This document shows, piece by piece, positions 56,193 through 64,000 of a stretch of 64,000 nucleotides of DNA. Under the pieces are notes generated by a model. The model was not told where the DNA came from. It did no database searches and was given only the letters and a program-made list of their open reading frames with translations. The translations under genes and the position numbers were made by a program. How positions within the stretch are numbered: position 1 is the stretch's first letter; each line of letters begins with the position of its first letter. This stretch comes from Mycolicibacterium peregrinum (GTDB lineage: Bacteria; Actinomycetota; Actinomycetes; Mycobacteriales; Mycobacteriaceae), in assembly GCF_001665785.1 (NCBI RefSeq), contig NZ_LZSO01000026.1:62001-126000 (forward strand), in the 5' to 3' direction.

Positions 56193-56801
56193 GTGGGAGA
56201 CACACTGACCGAAGGACAGAAGCTGGAGAAGGGTGGTTCGCTCACCTCCAACAACGGCGCGTACACGCTGACGTTGCAGGATGACGGCAACCTCGTGTTG
56301 GAGGCACGTGGCCAAGCGGTCTGGTCTACTTCCACCAACGGCCAGGACGTGGTGCGTGCCGAGGTGCAGACCGACGGCAACTTCGTGCTGTACACCTCGG
56401 AGAAGCCGGTGTGGCACACCGACACCAAGGGCAAGAAGGACGTCAAGCTGGTTCTCCAGGACGACCGCAACCTGGTGCTGTACGCCGCGGACGGTCCCGC
56501 ATGGTCGTCCAAGACCGAGACCTCCGAGCCGCCGCCACCGGCACCCGAGGCCGCCGCGCCCGAGGTTGAGGTTGCCCCGGCCGCTGTCGAGGAGCCCGTG
56601 GCCGCACCCGAGCCGGCTGCGCCGCCGCCACCCCCGCCGGCCCCCGAGCCGCGCACCTACACCGTGGTGTCCGGCGACACCCTGTGGGCGATCGCCGAGC
56701 GCTTCTACGGCGATGGCAACCGCTACCAGCAGATCGCCGATGCCAGCGGCATCGCCAATCCCGATCTGATTCACCCCGGCCAGGTCTTGACGATTCCGTG
56801 A
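56193..56801 (+). CDS. B-lectin plus LysM protein
   Basis: A 202-residue protein. Residues ~1-112 form a bulb-type (B_lectin) domain with three QxDxNxVxY sites: QDDGNLVLE (last residue Glu instead of Tyr), QTDGNFVLY and QDDRNLVLY. A Pro/Glu/Ala-rich linker follows, and residues ~154-202 form a LysM domain (YTVVSGDTLWAIAERFYGDG). LysM binds peptidoglycan and the lectin binds mannose. There is no signal peptide although the domains imply the cell surface. Resembles the mannose-binding lectin known in M. smegmatis. GTG at 56193 follows AAAGGGG. Confidence 0.88.
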   Translation: MGDTLTEGQKLEKGGSLTSNNGAYTLTLQDDGNLVLEARGQAVWSTSTNGQDVVRAEVQTDGNFVLYTSEKPVWHTDTKGKKDVKLVLQDDRNLVLYAADGPAWSSKTETSEPPPPAPEAAAPEVEVAPAAVEEPVAAPEPAAPPPPPPAPEPRTYTVVSGDTLWAIAERFYGDGNRYQQIADASGIANPDLIHPGQVLTIP

Positions 56802-56827
56802 ACTGAACGGGAGACCTGAACGGACGC

Positions 56828-56855
56828 ACGGCCCGGACCGATTGGTCCGGGCCGT
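56828..56855. terminator. Hairpin terminator after the LysM-lectin gene
   Basis: A perfect 12-base-pair stem (ACGGCCCGGACC with its complement) and a GATT loop, 26 bases after the lectin stop. The trailing CGTCGTTTCT is weakly T-rich. Terminates the lectin transcript. Confidence 0.8.
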
Positions 56856-56976
56856 CGTCGTTTCTGGCATTGGATCTCGCGGGTGGTGGGTACCCCCGGT
56901 AACGAAGTTGCCGCCTGACCGATATTGAAATCGGTAGGGTGACTTTCACCACGTCCGAAAACGAGGGAGGCCGGCC

Positions 56977-57675
56977 GTGAACAGTTGGCTTGGTGGGGCG
57001 ATACGGGCGATGGCGGTGGCGCCGGTGGCGGGGCTGCTGGCATGTCCGGTACCGACGGCTGCTGCGGCGGGTTCGCTGGTGTACCCCGGGATGGAGATTC
57101 GCCAAGGCACCAATCTGTGCACCCTCGGTTTCGTGGACCCGGGAAGCCGGGTCGGATTCACCGCCGGGCACTGCCGTGGCGGCGGGCCGGTGAACGACCG
57201 GGACGGCAATTTCATCGGGCACATGGGGTCTTACCGCGACAACACGCCCGACGGCGCCACGGTCGACACCAATCACATGATCTCCGATTGGGAGACCATC
57301 CAACTCGCCGGCGACGTCGTGGTGAACAACATCCTGCCGGGTGGGCGGATGCTGGTGGAGGATCCCGCCGTGGTGCCGACGCCAGGCGCCCCGGTCTGTC
57401 ACTTCGGGGTGGTGACCGGAGAGACCTGCGGCACCGTGGAGGCCGTGAACAACGGCTGGTTCACCATGGCCAACGGCGTGGTGAGTCAGAAAGGCGATTC
57501 CGGTGGCCCGGTATACATCGTCACCCCCGATGGTCGTGCTGCCATCGTGGGAATGTTCAACAGCACGTGGGGTAACTATCCGGCCGCGGTCTCCTGGCAG
57601 AACGCGAGTGTCCAGGCCCGCAGTGACGGCGCACCGCTCGCCGGCGAGGTTTCGAATCTCGTCGGGCAGCCCTGA
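56977..57675 (+). CDS. Secreted trypsin-like serine protease (Rv1815-like)
   Basis: A 232-residue exported protease. Signal peptide of ~31 residues ([18 protein letters not shown]), then a chymotrypsin-fold domain with His65 in TAGHC, a candidate Asp104 in SDWETIQL and Ser175 in KGDSGGPVY. This gives the catalytic triad. Cysteines at 48/66 and 141/151 fit disulfides. Length, signal and place next to the flavoprotein, BacA-like and secA2 genes match Rv1815 of M. tuberculosis. GTG at 56977 after GGGAGGCCG. Confidence 0.88.
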   Translation: MNSWLGGAIRAMAVAPVAGLLACPVPTAAAAGSLVYPGMEIRQGTNLCTLGFVDPGSRVGFTAGHCRGGGPVNDRDGNFIGHMGSYRDNTPDGATVDTNHMISDWETIQLAGDVVVNNILPGGRMLVEDPAVVPTPGAPVCHFGVVTGETCGTVEAVNNGWFTMANGVVSQKGDSGGPVYIVTPDGRAAIVGMFNSTWGNYPAAVSWQNASVQARSDGAPLAGEVSNLVGQP

Positions 57676-57691
57676 CTCGCCGTTTCGCTAA

Positions 57692-57707
57692 CTAGAACAC
57701 GTTCTAG
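57692..57707. promoter_or_regulatory. KstR-type operator upstream of VOC-flavoprotein operon
   Basis: CTAGAAC-AC-GTTCTAG, arms 57692-57698 and 57701-57707. The core TAGAACACGTTCTA (57693-57706) fits the published KstR consensus TnnAACnnGTTnnA at every defined position. KstR represses cholesterol catabolic genes in mycobacteria. It lies 27 bases before the VOC start. Confidence 0.8.
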
Positions 57708-57734
57708 CCATCCTGGCGGGTGGGCGATATTCTC

Positions 57735-58235
57735 ATGGCGATGCTTAATCAGACACCTGTCCAGATCGCCTGGGTCACCGCTGACCTGGCTGCCACCGAG
57801 CAGGCTCTGTCCACCCTGCTGGGCGCGCGGCGGTGGGTGCGCATGCCGGCGGTACATTTCAGCCCCGAGACGTGTCAATACCGCGGCAAGCCTGCCGATT
57901 TCGTCGCCGACATCTCGCTGAGCTACGCCGGTGACACCCAATTGGAACTGATCGCACCGGTGCGCGGCGAGAGTGTCTACGCGGAGTTCCTCGAACGACA
58001 CGGTTCCGGCCTGCACCACATCTGTGTCGAGGCGGCCGACACGGACGCCTTCGACGCACGGCTGCGCGACGCCGAAGACAATGGGACGCCGGTGGTGTGT
58101 CAGGGCGAGATGCCCGGGGGAATGAAATTCGCCTACCTGTCGGCCGCCGGAGCCGGGGTGCCGTATCTGGAGATCGCTTACGTTCCGCCCGAGATCCGGG
58201 CGTTCTTCGAGTATGTGAAACAGGAGCAGCAGTGA
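57735..58235 (+). CDS. VOC-family (glyoxalase-fold) protein
   Basis: A 166-residue vicinal-oxygen-chelate protein. Two beta-alpha-beta-beta-beta modules are visible: QTPVQIAWVTADLAATEQAL and GSGLHHICVEAADTDAFDAR, with likely metal ligands His in the HHICVE block and Glu in LELIAPV. ATG 57735 is used; ATG 57741 is an alternative. The stop overlaps the start of the flavoprotein (GTGA), so the two are one operon, behind a KstR-type box. Likely isomerase or lyase acting on a steroid-derived intermediate; inferred. Confidence 0.85.
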   Translation: MAMLNQTPVQIAWVTADLAATEQALSTLLGARRWVRMPAVHFSPETCQYRGKPADFVADISLSYAGDTQLELIAPVRGESVYAEFLERHGSGLHHICVEAADTDAFDARLRDAEDNGTPVVCQGEMPGGMKFAYLSAAGAGVPYLEIAYVPPEIRAFFEYVKQEQQ

Positions 58236-59737
58236 AGGAAATCCCTGAAGTCCTGGAGGCCTCCGAGGTGGTCGCCGTCGAATCCTGGTCCGACGAGTTC
58301 GATGTCGTGGTGATCGGATTCGGCATCGCCGGAGGTTGTGCAGCGGTCAGTGCCGCCGCCGAGGGCGCCCGGGTCCTGGTGTTGGAGAAGGCCGCGGCGG
58401 CCGGCGGCACCACCGCGATGGCCGGTGGGCACTTCTATCTCGGCGGCGGCACCGCGGTGCAGGAGGCCACCGGGCATCCCGACACCGCCGAGGAGATGTA
58501 CAAGTATCTGGTCGCCGTCTCGCGCGAACCGGATCTGGCCAAGATTCGCGCCTACAGCGACGGCAGTGTCGAGCATTTCAATTGGCTTGAGGCACTGGGC
58601 TTTCAGTTCGAACGCAGCTTCTACCCGGGCAAGGTGGTGGTGCCGCCGGGCACCGAGGGGCTGTCCTATACCGGCAACGAGAAGGTCTGGCCGTTCACCG
58701 AGCAGGCGAAGCCGGCGCCCCGCGGACACTCGGTTCCGGTGCCCGGTGAGTTGGGCGGCGCGGCGATGGTGATCGATCTCCTGCTGAAACGCGCTGAGAC
58801 GCTGGGCGTCACGATTCGCTACGAGGTGGGAGCCACCAACCTGATCGTCGACGGTAGTGCGGATGGCCGCCCCGTGGTCGGGGTGAAGTGGAAGCACTTC
58901 GGCGAAACCGGTTGCGTCAAAGCGAAATCGGTCATCATCACCGCCGGCGGATTCGCGATGAACCCCGAGATGGTCGCCGAATACACCCCGGCGCTCGGCA
59001 AGAAGCGCCGCACCAAGCACCACGGTGAGGTGGAGCCCTACATCCTGGGCAACCCCAACGACGACGGCCTGGGTATCCGGATGGGTGTCGCGGCAGGCGG
59101 CGTGGCCAACGGCATGGACCAGTTGTTCATCACCGCCGCGGCCTACCCACCGGAGATCCTGTTGACCGGCGTGATCGTCAACAACCAGGGCCAACGCTTT
59201 GTCGCCGAGGACTCCTACCACTCGCGTACCTCGGCATTCGTCCTGCGACAGCCCGACCAGCAGGCGTACCTCATCGTGGATGAGGAGCACATGGAGATGC
59301 CCGCCATGCCACTCATCAAGTTCATCGACGGCTACGAGACGATCGCCGAAGTCGAAGAGGCACTGAGCATCCCGGCCGGCAACCTGGCGGCGACCCTGGA
59401 CCGCTACAACAAGAACGCGGCCAACGGTGAAGATCCCGACTTCCACAAGCAACCCGACTACATCGCGGTGCAGGACACCGGGCCGTACGCGGCATTCGAC
59501 CTGTCACTCGGCATCGCCATGTATTCCGGATTCACGATGGGAGGGTTGACGGTTTCCATCGACGGTGAGGTGCTGCGTGAGGACGGCAGCGTCGTTCCGG
59601 GCCTGTACGCGGCGGGGGCCTGCGCGTCCAACATCGCCCAGGACGGCGAGGGCTACGCCAGCGGAGTGCAACTCGGGGAAGGGTCGTTCTTCGGGCGCCG
59701 TGCCGGCACGCACGCAGCGGCGCACTCAGCCGGTTAA
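58232..59737 (+). CDS. KstD/FrdA-superfamily flavoprotein (Rv1817-like)
   Basis: A 501-residue FAD-binding oxidoreductase of the fumarate-reductase/3-ketosteroid dehydrogenase superfamily. N-terminal FAD motif [20 protein letters not shown] (Gly29-Gly35, acidic Glu52 in [12 protein letters not shown]); C-terminal FAD block [15 protein letters not shown]. Second-domain sequence [15 protein letters not shown] recurs in KstD-like enzymes. It resembles M. tuberculosis Rv1817 in order and type. The GTG at 58232 lies in the VOC stop and follows CAGGAGCAGC. The KstR box upstream points to steroid dehydrogenation. Its TAA stop shares bases with the convergent ABC gene. Confidence 0.88.
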   Translation: MKEIPEVLEASEVVAVESWSDEFDVVVIGFGIAGGCAAVSAAAEGARVLVLEKAAAAGGTTAMAGGHFYLGGGTAVQEATGHPDTAEEMYKYLVAVSREPDLAKIRAYSDGSVEHFNWLEALGFQFERSFYPGKVVVPPGTEGLSYTGNEKVWPFTEQAKPAPRGHSVPVPGELGGAAMVIDLLLKRAETLGVTIRYEVGATNLIVDGSADGRPVVGVKWKHFGETGCVKAKSVIITAGGFAMNPEMVAEYTPALGKKRRTKHHGEVEPYILGNPNDDGLGIRMGVAAGGVANGMDQLFITAAAYPPEILLTGVIVNNQGQRFVAEDSYHSRTSAFVLRQPDQQAYLIVDEEHMEMPAMPLIKFIDGYETIAEVEEALSIPAGNLAATLDRYNKNAANGEDPDFHKQPDYIAVQDTGPYAAFDLSLGIAMYSGFTMGGLTVSIDGEVLREDGSVVPGLYAAGACASNIAQDGEGYASGVQLGEGSFFGRRAGTHAAAHSAG

Positions 59738-61647
59738 GTCGGCAAGCCGACGGACGCGAGCTGCCACCGACCGTCGCCGAGCAGTTCCAGGCGACGGTCG
59801 TGGAGCCGGTTCACGCTGTCGCGGTGGCTGATGCTGACCACGATGCAGTCGGGCAACTCGGTGCGCAAGGTGGAGTACAACGCGTACTGCTGACCGGCAT
59901 CGAGCGCCGACGTGGCCTCGTCCAGGAACACCGCAGACGGCCGCGCCAGCAGAATCCGCACGAACGCGATCCGCTGCTGCTCGCCGGGGGACAGCACCTT
60001 TCCCCAATCGGCGTCCTCGTCCAGGCGGGAGGTCAGATTGCCGAGGGCGACCTTGTCGAGAGCGGCCCGGATCTCGTCGTCGGTGTAGGTACCGGTGGGT
60101 GAGGGATAGCAGGCCACCGTCCGCAGATCGCCCAGCGGGGCATAGGGGAGCTGCGACAGGAACATGACCTCACCCTGCTCGGGATAACGCACGGTGCCCG
60201 ATCCGTACGGCCACAGCCGCGCCAAGCTACGAAGCAGCGTCGTCTTCCCGGTACCGGACGGCCCGGTGATGACCAGCGAATCGCCGGGTGCGAGTTGCAG
60301 ATCGAGATTGTGCAGCAGCAGGTCGCCGTGAGGTGACCGCACCTCGACATCCTCGAGTTCCACCCCGCCGTCGGCGCTCATCCCGGTGTCCAACCGCGGT
60401 AGTGCCCTTGCCTGTTCGTTCGCGGTGACGAGTCCGTCGAGACGGATGATCGCGGCCCGGTATCCGGCGAAGGCGTCGTACACCGAGCGGAAGAAGCTCA
60501 ATGAGCTCTGCACGTTGTTGAACGCGCTCGCCGACTGCAAGACGTCGCCGTACGTGAGCTGACCCGCGAACAACCGAGGTGCCTGGATGATCAGCGGCAG
60601 GGGATCGATGATCTGGTTGATGGACCGATTCCATCCGAGGAACGCGACGCCCCGGCGCACGAGCCTGCGATAGTTGGTGATCACGTTGGCGAATCGATCG
60701 GACAGCGTGCCGCGTTCCGTGCGTTCACCGTGATAGAAACCGACTGCCTCGGCACCGTCACGGATGCGCACGAGTGCATAGCGGAACGCCGCGTTGGTCA
60801 GCGAGTTGCGGAACGTCAGCCGGATCATCGGCCGACCGATCCAGATCGCCACGACCGTCGTGATCGCCACCCACAACAGGGCGATCCAGAACAACGCCTT
60901 CGGCACGGTGACGCCGAAAAGGGTCAACGGGCCGGCGAGGTTCCACAGGATCGGGGTGAATGCGACGACCGAGACAATCGAGTACACCGACCCGAACACC
61001 AAGGTCTGCGCGGTGGCGACGGTCGGTGTGTTGGTCTCTGGGCCGGTGCCGGTGGTGAAGACGTCGATGTCCTGCTGGATCCGCTGATCCGGGTTGTCGA
61101 TCGGGGTTCCGCCGAAACCGCCGATGAACCGGCCGCGGTAGTAGGCACGCTCGTCGAGCCAGTCGGCGGTCAGCCGGTTGGTGAGCCAGACCCGCCAGCG
61201 AATGATGAAGTACTGCATGAGATACAGGTCGAGCAGGGTGCGGGTGATATCGGCTGTCACCAACATCGCGAAGATCAGGATCGAGTGCCAGAACCCGTCG
61301 ATTCCCGAACGGCGCACCGCTTCGTCACCTGAACCGGCGCCGGAGAACGCCACCTGCAGCGCAGTGGTCTGGTCGTTCACGTAGTAGCTGAACAACACGT
61401 CCATCCGCACCGAGAGCATCACCGAGAACAGCAGGACACCCAGCAGTGCCCACACCGGAAAGCTCTCGCGCCCAATGAAATAGCCGCCGGTGACCCGCCA
61501 GAACTGACGACCCCATGTGGTGAAGCGGGCCAGCAGGGCCGCGACCGCGACCAGCGCCACCGAGCCGATCGCCCACGCCTTGAGGACCCAGACCAGGGAT
61601 CCCAGGATCTCGTTGCCCCAGTCCAGGGACTGGGTGAACATCTCCAT
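59734..61647 (-). CDS. BacA/SbmA-like ABC transporter, copy 2
   Basis: A 637-residue fused ABC transporter: BacA/SbmA-like membrane domain (~1-370) with about six hydrophobic segments, then a nucleotide-binding domain. Walker [14 protein letters not shown], signature [11 protein letters not shown], Walker [14 protein letters not shown]-loop SISHRDS. The family's Rv1819c member takes up vitamin B12, bleomycin and peptides through a large cavity. It lies 32 bases after its paralogue and shares [13 protein letters not shown] and GRESF-type N-terminal pattern. ATG at 61645-61647. Confidence 0.93.
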   Translation of the reverse strand: MEMFTQSLDWGNEILGSLVWVLKAWAIGSVALVAVAALLARFTTWGRQFWRVTGGYFIGRESFPVWALLGVLLFSVMLSVRMDVLFSYYVNDQTTALQVAFSGAGSGDEAVRRSGIDGFWHSILIFAMLVTADITRTLLDLYLMQYFIIRWRVWLTNRLTADWLDERAYYRGRFIGGFGGTPIDNPDQRIQQDIDVFTTGTGPETNTPTVATAQTLVFGSVYSIVSVVAFTPILWNLAGPLTLFGVTVPKALFWIALLWVAITTVVAIWIGRPMIRLTFRNSLTNAAFRYALVRIRDGAEAVGFYHGERTERGTLSDRFANVITNYRRLVRRGVAFLGWNRSINQIIDPLPLIIQAPRLFAGQLTYGDVLQSASAFNNVQSSLSFFRSVYDAFAGYRAAIIRLDGLVTANEQARALPRLDTGMSADGGVELEDVEVRSPHGDLLLHNLDLQLAPGDSLVITGPSGTGKTTLLRSLARLWPYGSGTVRYPEQGEVMFLSQLPYAPLGDLRTVACYPSPTGTYTDDEIRAALDKVALGNLTSRLDEDADWGKVLSPGEQQRIAFVRILLARPSAVFLDEATSALDAGQQYALYSTLRTELPDCIVVSISHRDSVNRLHDRRLELLGDGRWQLASVGLPT

Positions 61648-61679
61648 ACCCCGGGAAGTTACCGGGAACTACCGCCCGA

Positions 61680-63611
61680 TCAGGGTTGCTTGACCAGGCC
61701 GGTCGCGTCGTCTTCGATCCGCCCGAGTCGCCATTCACCGTCACCGAGCAGCTCGAGTTCGTGCGTGTGGTGCTGCTCGACCGTGGTGCGGTGACTCACG
61801 CTGACCAGGATGGTGTCCGGCAGGTCGGTGCGCACCCGCTGGTACAGCATGAACTCCAGGCCCTCGTCGAGCGCGGATGTCGACTCGTCGAGGAACACCA
61901 CCTTGGGCTTGACGAGCAGGATCCGGGCGAACGCAATCCGTTGTTGCTCACCGGGAGACAACACCTTGGCCCAGTCCTGGACCTCGTCGAGACGACTGAC
62001 CAGGTGCGCGAGGGCCACCTCGTCGAGGGTCCGCTTGAGCGTCTCGTCGTCGACGGCGCCTTCCTCGCCCGGGTAGGTCACCACGGCGCGCAGGTCACCG
62101 AGCGGGACGTACGGCAACTGCGAGAGGAACATGGTTTCGTTGGGCCCGCACGGGCGGGTCAGAGTGCCCGACGTGAAGGGCCACAGTTCGGCGAGGCTGC
62201 GCAGCAGCGTGGTCTTGCCGCTGCCGGAAGGCCCGGTGATCACCAGCGTGTCGCCCACCTGCAGGTGCAGGTCGAGCGGCTTGACGAGTTGCCGGCCGTC
62301 GGGGGTGCGGACCTCGATGTCGGTGAGCTCCACCGTGCCGTCCACACACGGCATGGTCGCCACCTCGGGCAGATCCCTGGCCTGTTCGTTCGAGACGACC
62401 AGGCCGTGGAGGCGGATGATCGCGGCGCGGTAGCCGGCGAAGTTGTCGTAGGCGCCGCGGAAGAACGACAGGCCGTCCAGCAGGCTGCGGAACGCACTCG
62501 CGGTCTGGGACAGCGCGCCGAGGGTGATCTCGCCGCTGTAGAACCGCGGGAACTGCACGACGTAGGGGATGAGCTCCTGGGCCTGGTCGATCGTCAAGTT
62601 CCAGCCGAGGAACTTGGTCATCCGATTGACGTAGTGCTTGTAGTTGGTCACGACCGGTTCGAACAGGCGCCGCAGGCCGGTGCGCTCGGCGATCTCGCCA
62701 CGGTAGAACGCCACGGCTTCGGAGGCGTCGCGTAGCCGCACCAGGGCGTACCGGAAAGCCGCGTTGAACTTCTCGTTGTTGAACGACAACGTGATGATCG
62801 GGCGGCCGATCCAGAACGCCACCACCGTGGCGAACAGGACGTAGATGATGCCGATCCAGAAGATCGCGCGCGGCAGCTCGATGCCGACGAACGGCAGCGT
62901 GATCGCGCCGGACAGGTTCCACAGAATCGCAGTGAACGAAATCATCGAGGCGATCGCGTTGATCGCACCGAACAAAAGCGTCGCCGTGGACGTATTGTTC
63001 GGCCGGTTCGGCAGGGAGTCGGCGCTGCCAGTGAAGGTGTCGATGTCGGTCTGGATGCGCTGGTCGGGGTTATCGATCGTGGCGTCGATGAAGCGGGCCC
63101 GGTAGTAGGCCTTGCCGTTGAGCCAGTCGGCGGTGAGGCGGTCGGTGAGCCAGGCGCGCCACCGGAGCATGAACCGCTGGGTCATATAGAGGTCCAGCAT
63201 GATCCGGGCGACGTTGAGGGTCGCCAGGATGGCGAAGACGGTCATCGCCATCCAGAAGCCGTCTTTACCCGACTGCTTCACGGCCTCGTTGCCGCTGGAG
63301 ATACCACCGGCGATGACCTGGAAACTGGTCATCAGGTCGTTGCCGTAATAGCTGAAGAGCACGGTCAGGCGCACGCTGGTGATCACCGAGAGCAGCAAGG
63401 CGGCCAGCCAGGCCCACACGATCACGCTGTCCCGACCGGTGAAGTATCCGCTGGTGATTCGCCAGTACTGGCGGCCCCACGAGGTGAACCTGGCGAGCAC
63501 GACCAGGATCACCATCGTGGACACCGCCGCGATGAACCAGCCCTTGGCGATCCACACCAGCGAGGTCGCCAGCTCGTTGCCCCAGTCCAGTGTCGGGGTG
63601 AACATCTCCAT
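61680..63611 (-). CDS. BacA/SbmA-like ABC transporter, copy 1
   Basis: A 643-residue paralogue of the gene at 59734, with the same layout: [20 protein letters not shown] start, [16 protein letters not shown] motif, [15 protein letters not shown], then Walker [14 protein letters not shown], signature [11 protein letters not shown] and Walker [13 protein letters not shown]. The copies differ throughout, so the duplication is not recent. Both start with MEMFT, which may reflect shared origin of the leader. The Rv1819c equivalent sits in this position, upstream (in map order) of secA2. Substrates may differ between the copies. Confidence 0.94.
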   Translation of the reverse strand: MEMFTPTLDWGNELATSLVWIAKGWFIAAVSTMVILVVLARFTSWGRQYWRITSGYFTGRDSVIVWAWLAALLLSVITSVRLTVLFSYYGNDLMTSFQVIAGGISSGNEAVKQSGKDGFWMAMTVFAILATLNVARIMLDLYMTQRFMLRWRAWLTDRLTADWLNGKAYYRARFIDATIDNPDQRIQTDIDTFTGSADSLPNRPNNTSTATLLFGAINAIASMISFTAILWNLSGAITLPFVGIELPRAIFWIGIIYVLFATVVAFWIGRPIITLSFNNEKFNAAFRYALVRLRDASEAVAFYRGEIAERTGLRRLFEPVVTNYKHYVNRMTKFLGWNLTIDQAQELIPYVVQFPRFYSGEITLGALSQTASAFRSLLDGLSFFRGAYDNFAGYRAAIIRLHGLVVSNEQARDLPEVATMPCVDGTVELTDIEVRTPDGRQLVKPLDLHLQVGDTLVITGPSGSGKTTLLRSLAELWPFTSGTLTRPCGPNETMFLSQLPYVPLGDLRAVVTYPGEEGAVDDETLKRTLDEVALAHLVSRLDEVQDWAKVLSPGEQQRIAFARILLVKPKVVFLDESTSALDEGLEFMLYQRVRTDLPDTILVSVSHRTTVEQHHTHELELLGDGEWRLGRIEDDATGLVKQP

Positions 63612-63731
63612 GCGGGCAAAGTACCCGCATCAGCTGGCACAAGCCCGGCCGGACGGTTCCAGGCGTGGTCGCGCCGATCCGGTTCGGGGTCACGCTCAAA
63701 GGCATCCGTCGCGTCCGCGTACCGTGAACAT

Positions 63732-64000
63732 GTGCCGAAGACGTCCAGCGCCAAACCGGGCCGCTTGAGCAGCAAGTTCTGGAAGCTACTGGGGGCCAGT
63801 ACCGAGCGGAACGAGGCCCGGTCGCTCTCAGAGGTCAAGGGTGCAGCCGCGTTCGAAGACAAGGCTGCCAAGCTCGATGACGAGCAGCTCACCAAGGCTG
63901 CCAAACTGCTCGAGCTCGAGGACCTGGCCGCCTCTGCCGACATGCCACAGTTCCTGGCGCTGGCGCGCGAAGCCGCCGACCGGACGACGGGCCTCCGGCC
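63732..64000 (+). CDS. secA2: Accessory Sec ATPase SecA2, N-terminal part (runs off window)
   Basis: About 90 N-terminal residues of a SecA ATPase, cut by the right window edge. [20 protein letters not shown] then [15 protein letters not shown] and [18 protein letters not shown] match the mycobacterial SecA2 N-terminus, up to the start of the first nucleotide-binding fold. SecA2 exports a subset of proteins and is needed for virulence in pathogens. GTG start at 63732. It is divergent from the ABC pair; the ilvG gene between them in M. tuberculosis is absent. Confidence 0.9.
   Translation, partial: MPKTSSAKPGRLSSKFWKLLGASTERNEARSLSEVKGAAAFEDKAAKLDDEQLTKAAKLLELEDLAASADMPQFLALAREAADRTTGLR

Noticed and set aside
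59734..63611. Sequencing or assembly duplication of one ABC gene
   Set aside because: The two copies differ at a large share of residues and in length (637 and 643), so they are true paralogues.

Overview
The window is high-GC actinobacterial chromosome, almost certainly from a Mycobacterium/Mycolicibacterium species. Diagnostic content: an MmpS-MmpL pair, the GlnX-GlnH-PknG amino-acid-sensing operon, a long-form isocitrate lyase (Icl2 type), a 13E12-type HNH protein, a mycofactocin-type short-chain dehydrogenase, and a block resembling the M. tuberculosis Rv1815 - Rv1817 - Rv1819c - secA2 neighbourhood. I found no rRNA, tRNA, CRISPR array, insertion sequence or complete prophage.

Layout. 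1-4.3 kb: an aldo/keto reductase, a carboxymuconolactone decarboxylase-like protein and an XRE/MmyB-type regulator read leftward; a Bcr/CflA-type drug exporter and a Tat-type lipoprotein hydrolase read rightward from the same intergenic region. 4.3-10.9 kb: an accessory-looking stretch with hypothetical pairs, a decayed Sel1/TPR-like fragment, an orphan contractile-tail tube protein, a Gly/Cys-rich membrane peptide coupled to a VDEAWH-motif protein, a FlgT-C-like protein with a membrane partner, and a low-GC orphan gene. 10.9-14.3 kb: MmpS-MmpL. 14.4-22.9 kb: two paralogous secreted M15-like peptidases flanking an amine oxidase, glnX-glnH-pknG, a DUF732 protein and a TetR regulator. 23-27.2 kb: two membrane proteins and the HNH protein. 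27.2-30 kb: a Met/His-rich small membrane protein and aceA (Icl2). 30-36 kb: small proteins, an SDR-MFS pair (the SDR seems to start at an ATC codon), a DUF7159-like protein, and a DyP peroxidase with a partner. 36-42.4 kb: a lipid or steroid-like catabolic island (TetR, two acyl-CoA synthetases, mycofactocin-type SDR, P450, SRPBCC protein) around a perfect 16-bp operator palindrome. 42.5-49.5 kb: secreted and hypothetical proteins, SnoaL-like protein, GDSL hydrolase, Nudix hydrolase, and a ferredoxin reductase with a PF10118 di-iron-like protein. 49.5-55.9 kb: malQ, a diaminopimelate decarboxylase, an MFS transporter overlapping a paired SMR exporter, and a fatty-acid/sterol hydroxylase. 56-64 kb: LysM-lectin, secreted serine protease, a VOC protein plus KstD/FrdA-like flavoprotein behind a KstR-type operator, two tandem BacA/Rv1819c-like ABC transporters, and the start of secA2.

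The best supported functional links are: GlnX/GlnH sensing extracellular amino acids for the kinase PknG; the SDR/P450/SRPBCC/FadD island as one regulated oxidation pathway; the VOC-flavoprotein operon as a likely KstR-controlled steroid catabolic step; and the ferredoxin reductase feeding electrons to the adjacent di-iron-like protein. The most novel-looking items are the Gly/Cys-rich peptide pair, the orphan tail tube gene next to decayed sequence, the KstR-box operon and the duplicated BacA-like transporter. All functional calls rest on my reading of motifs; no database search was run.
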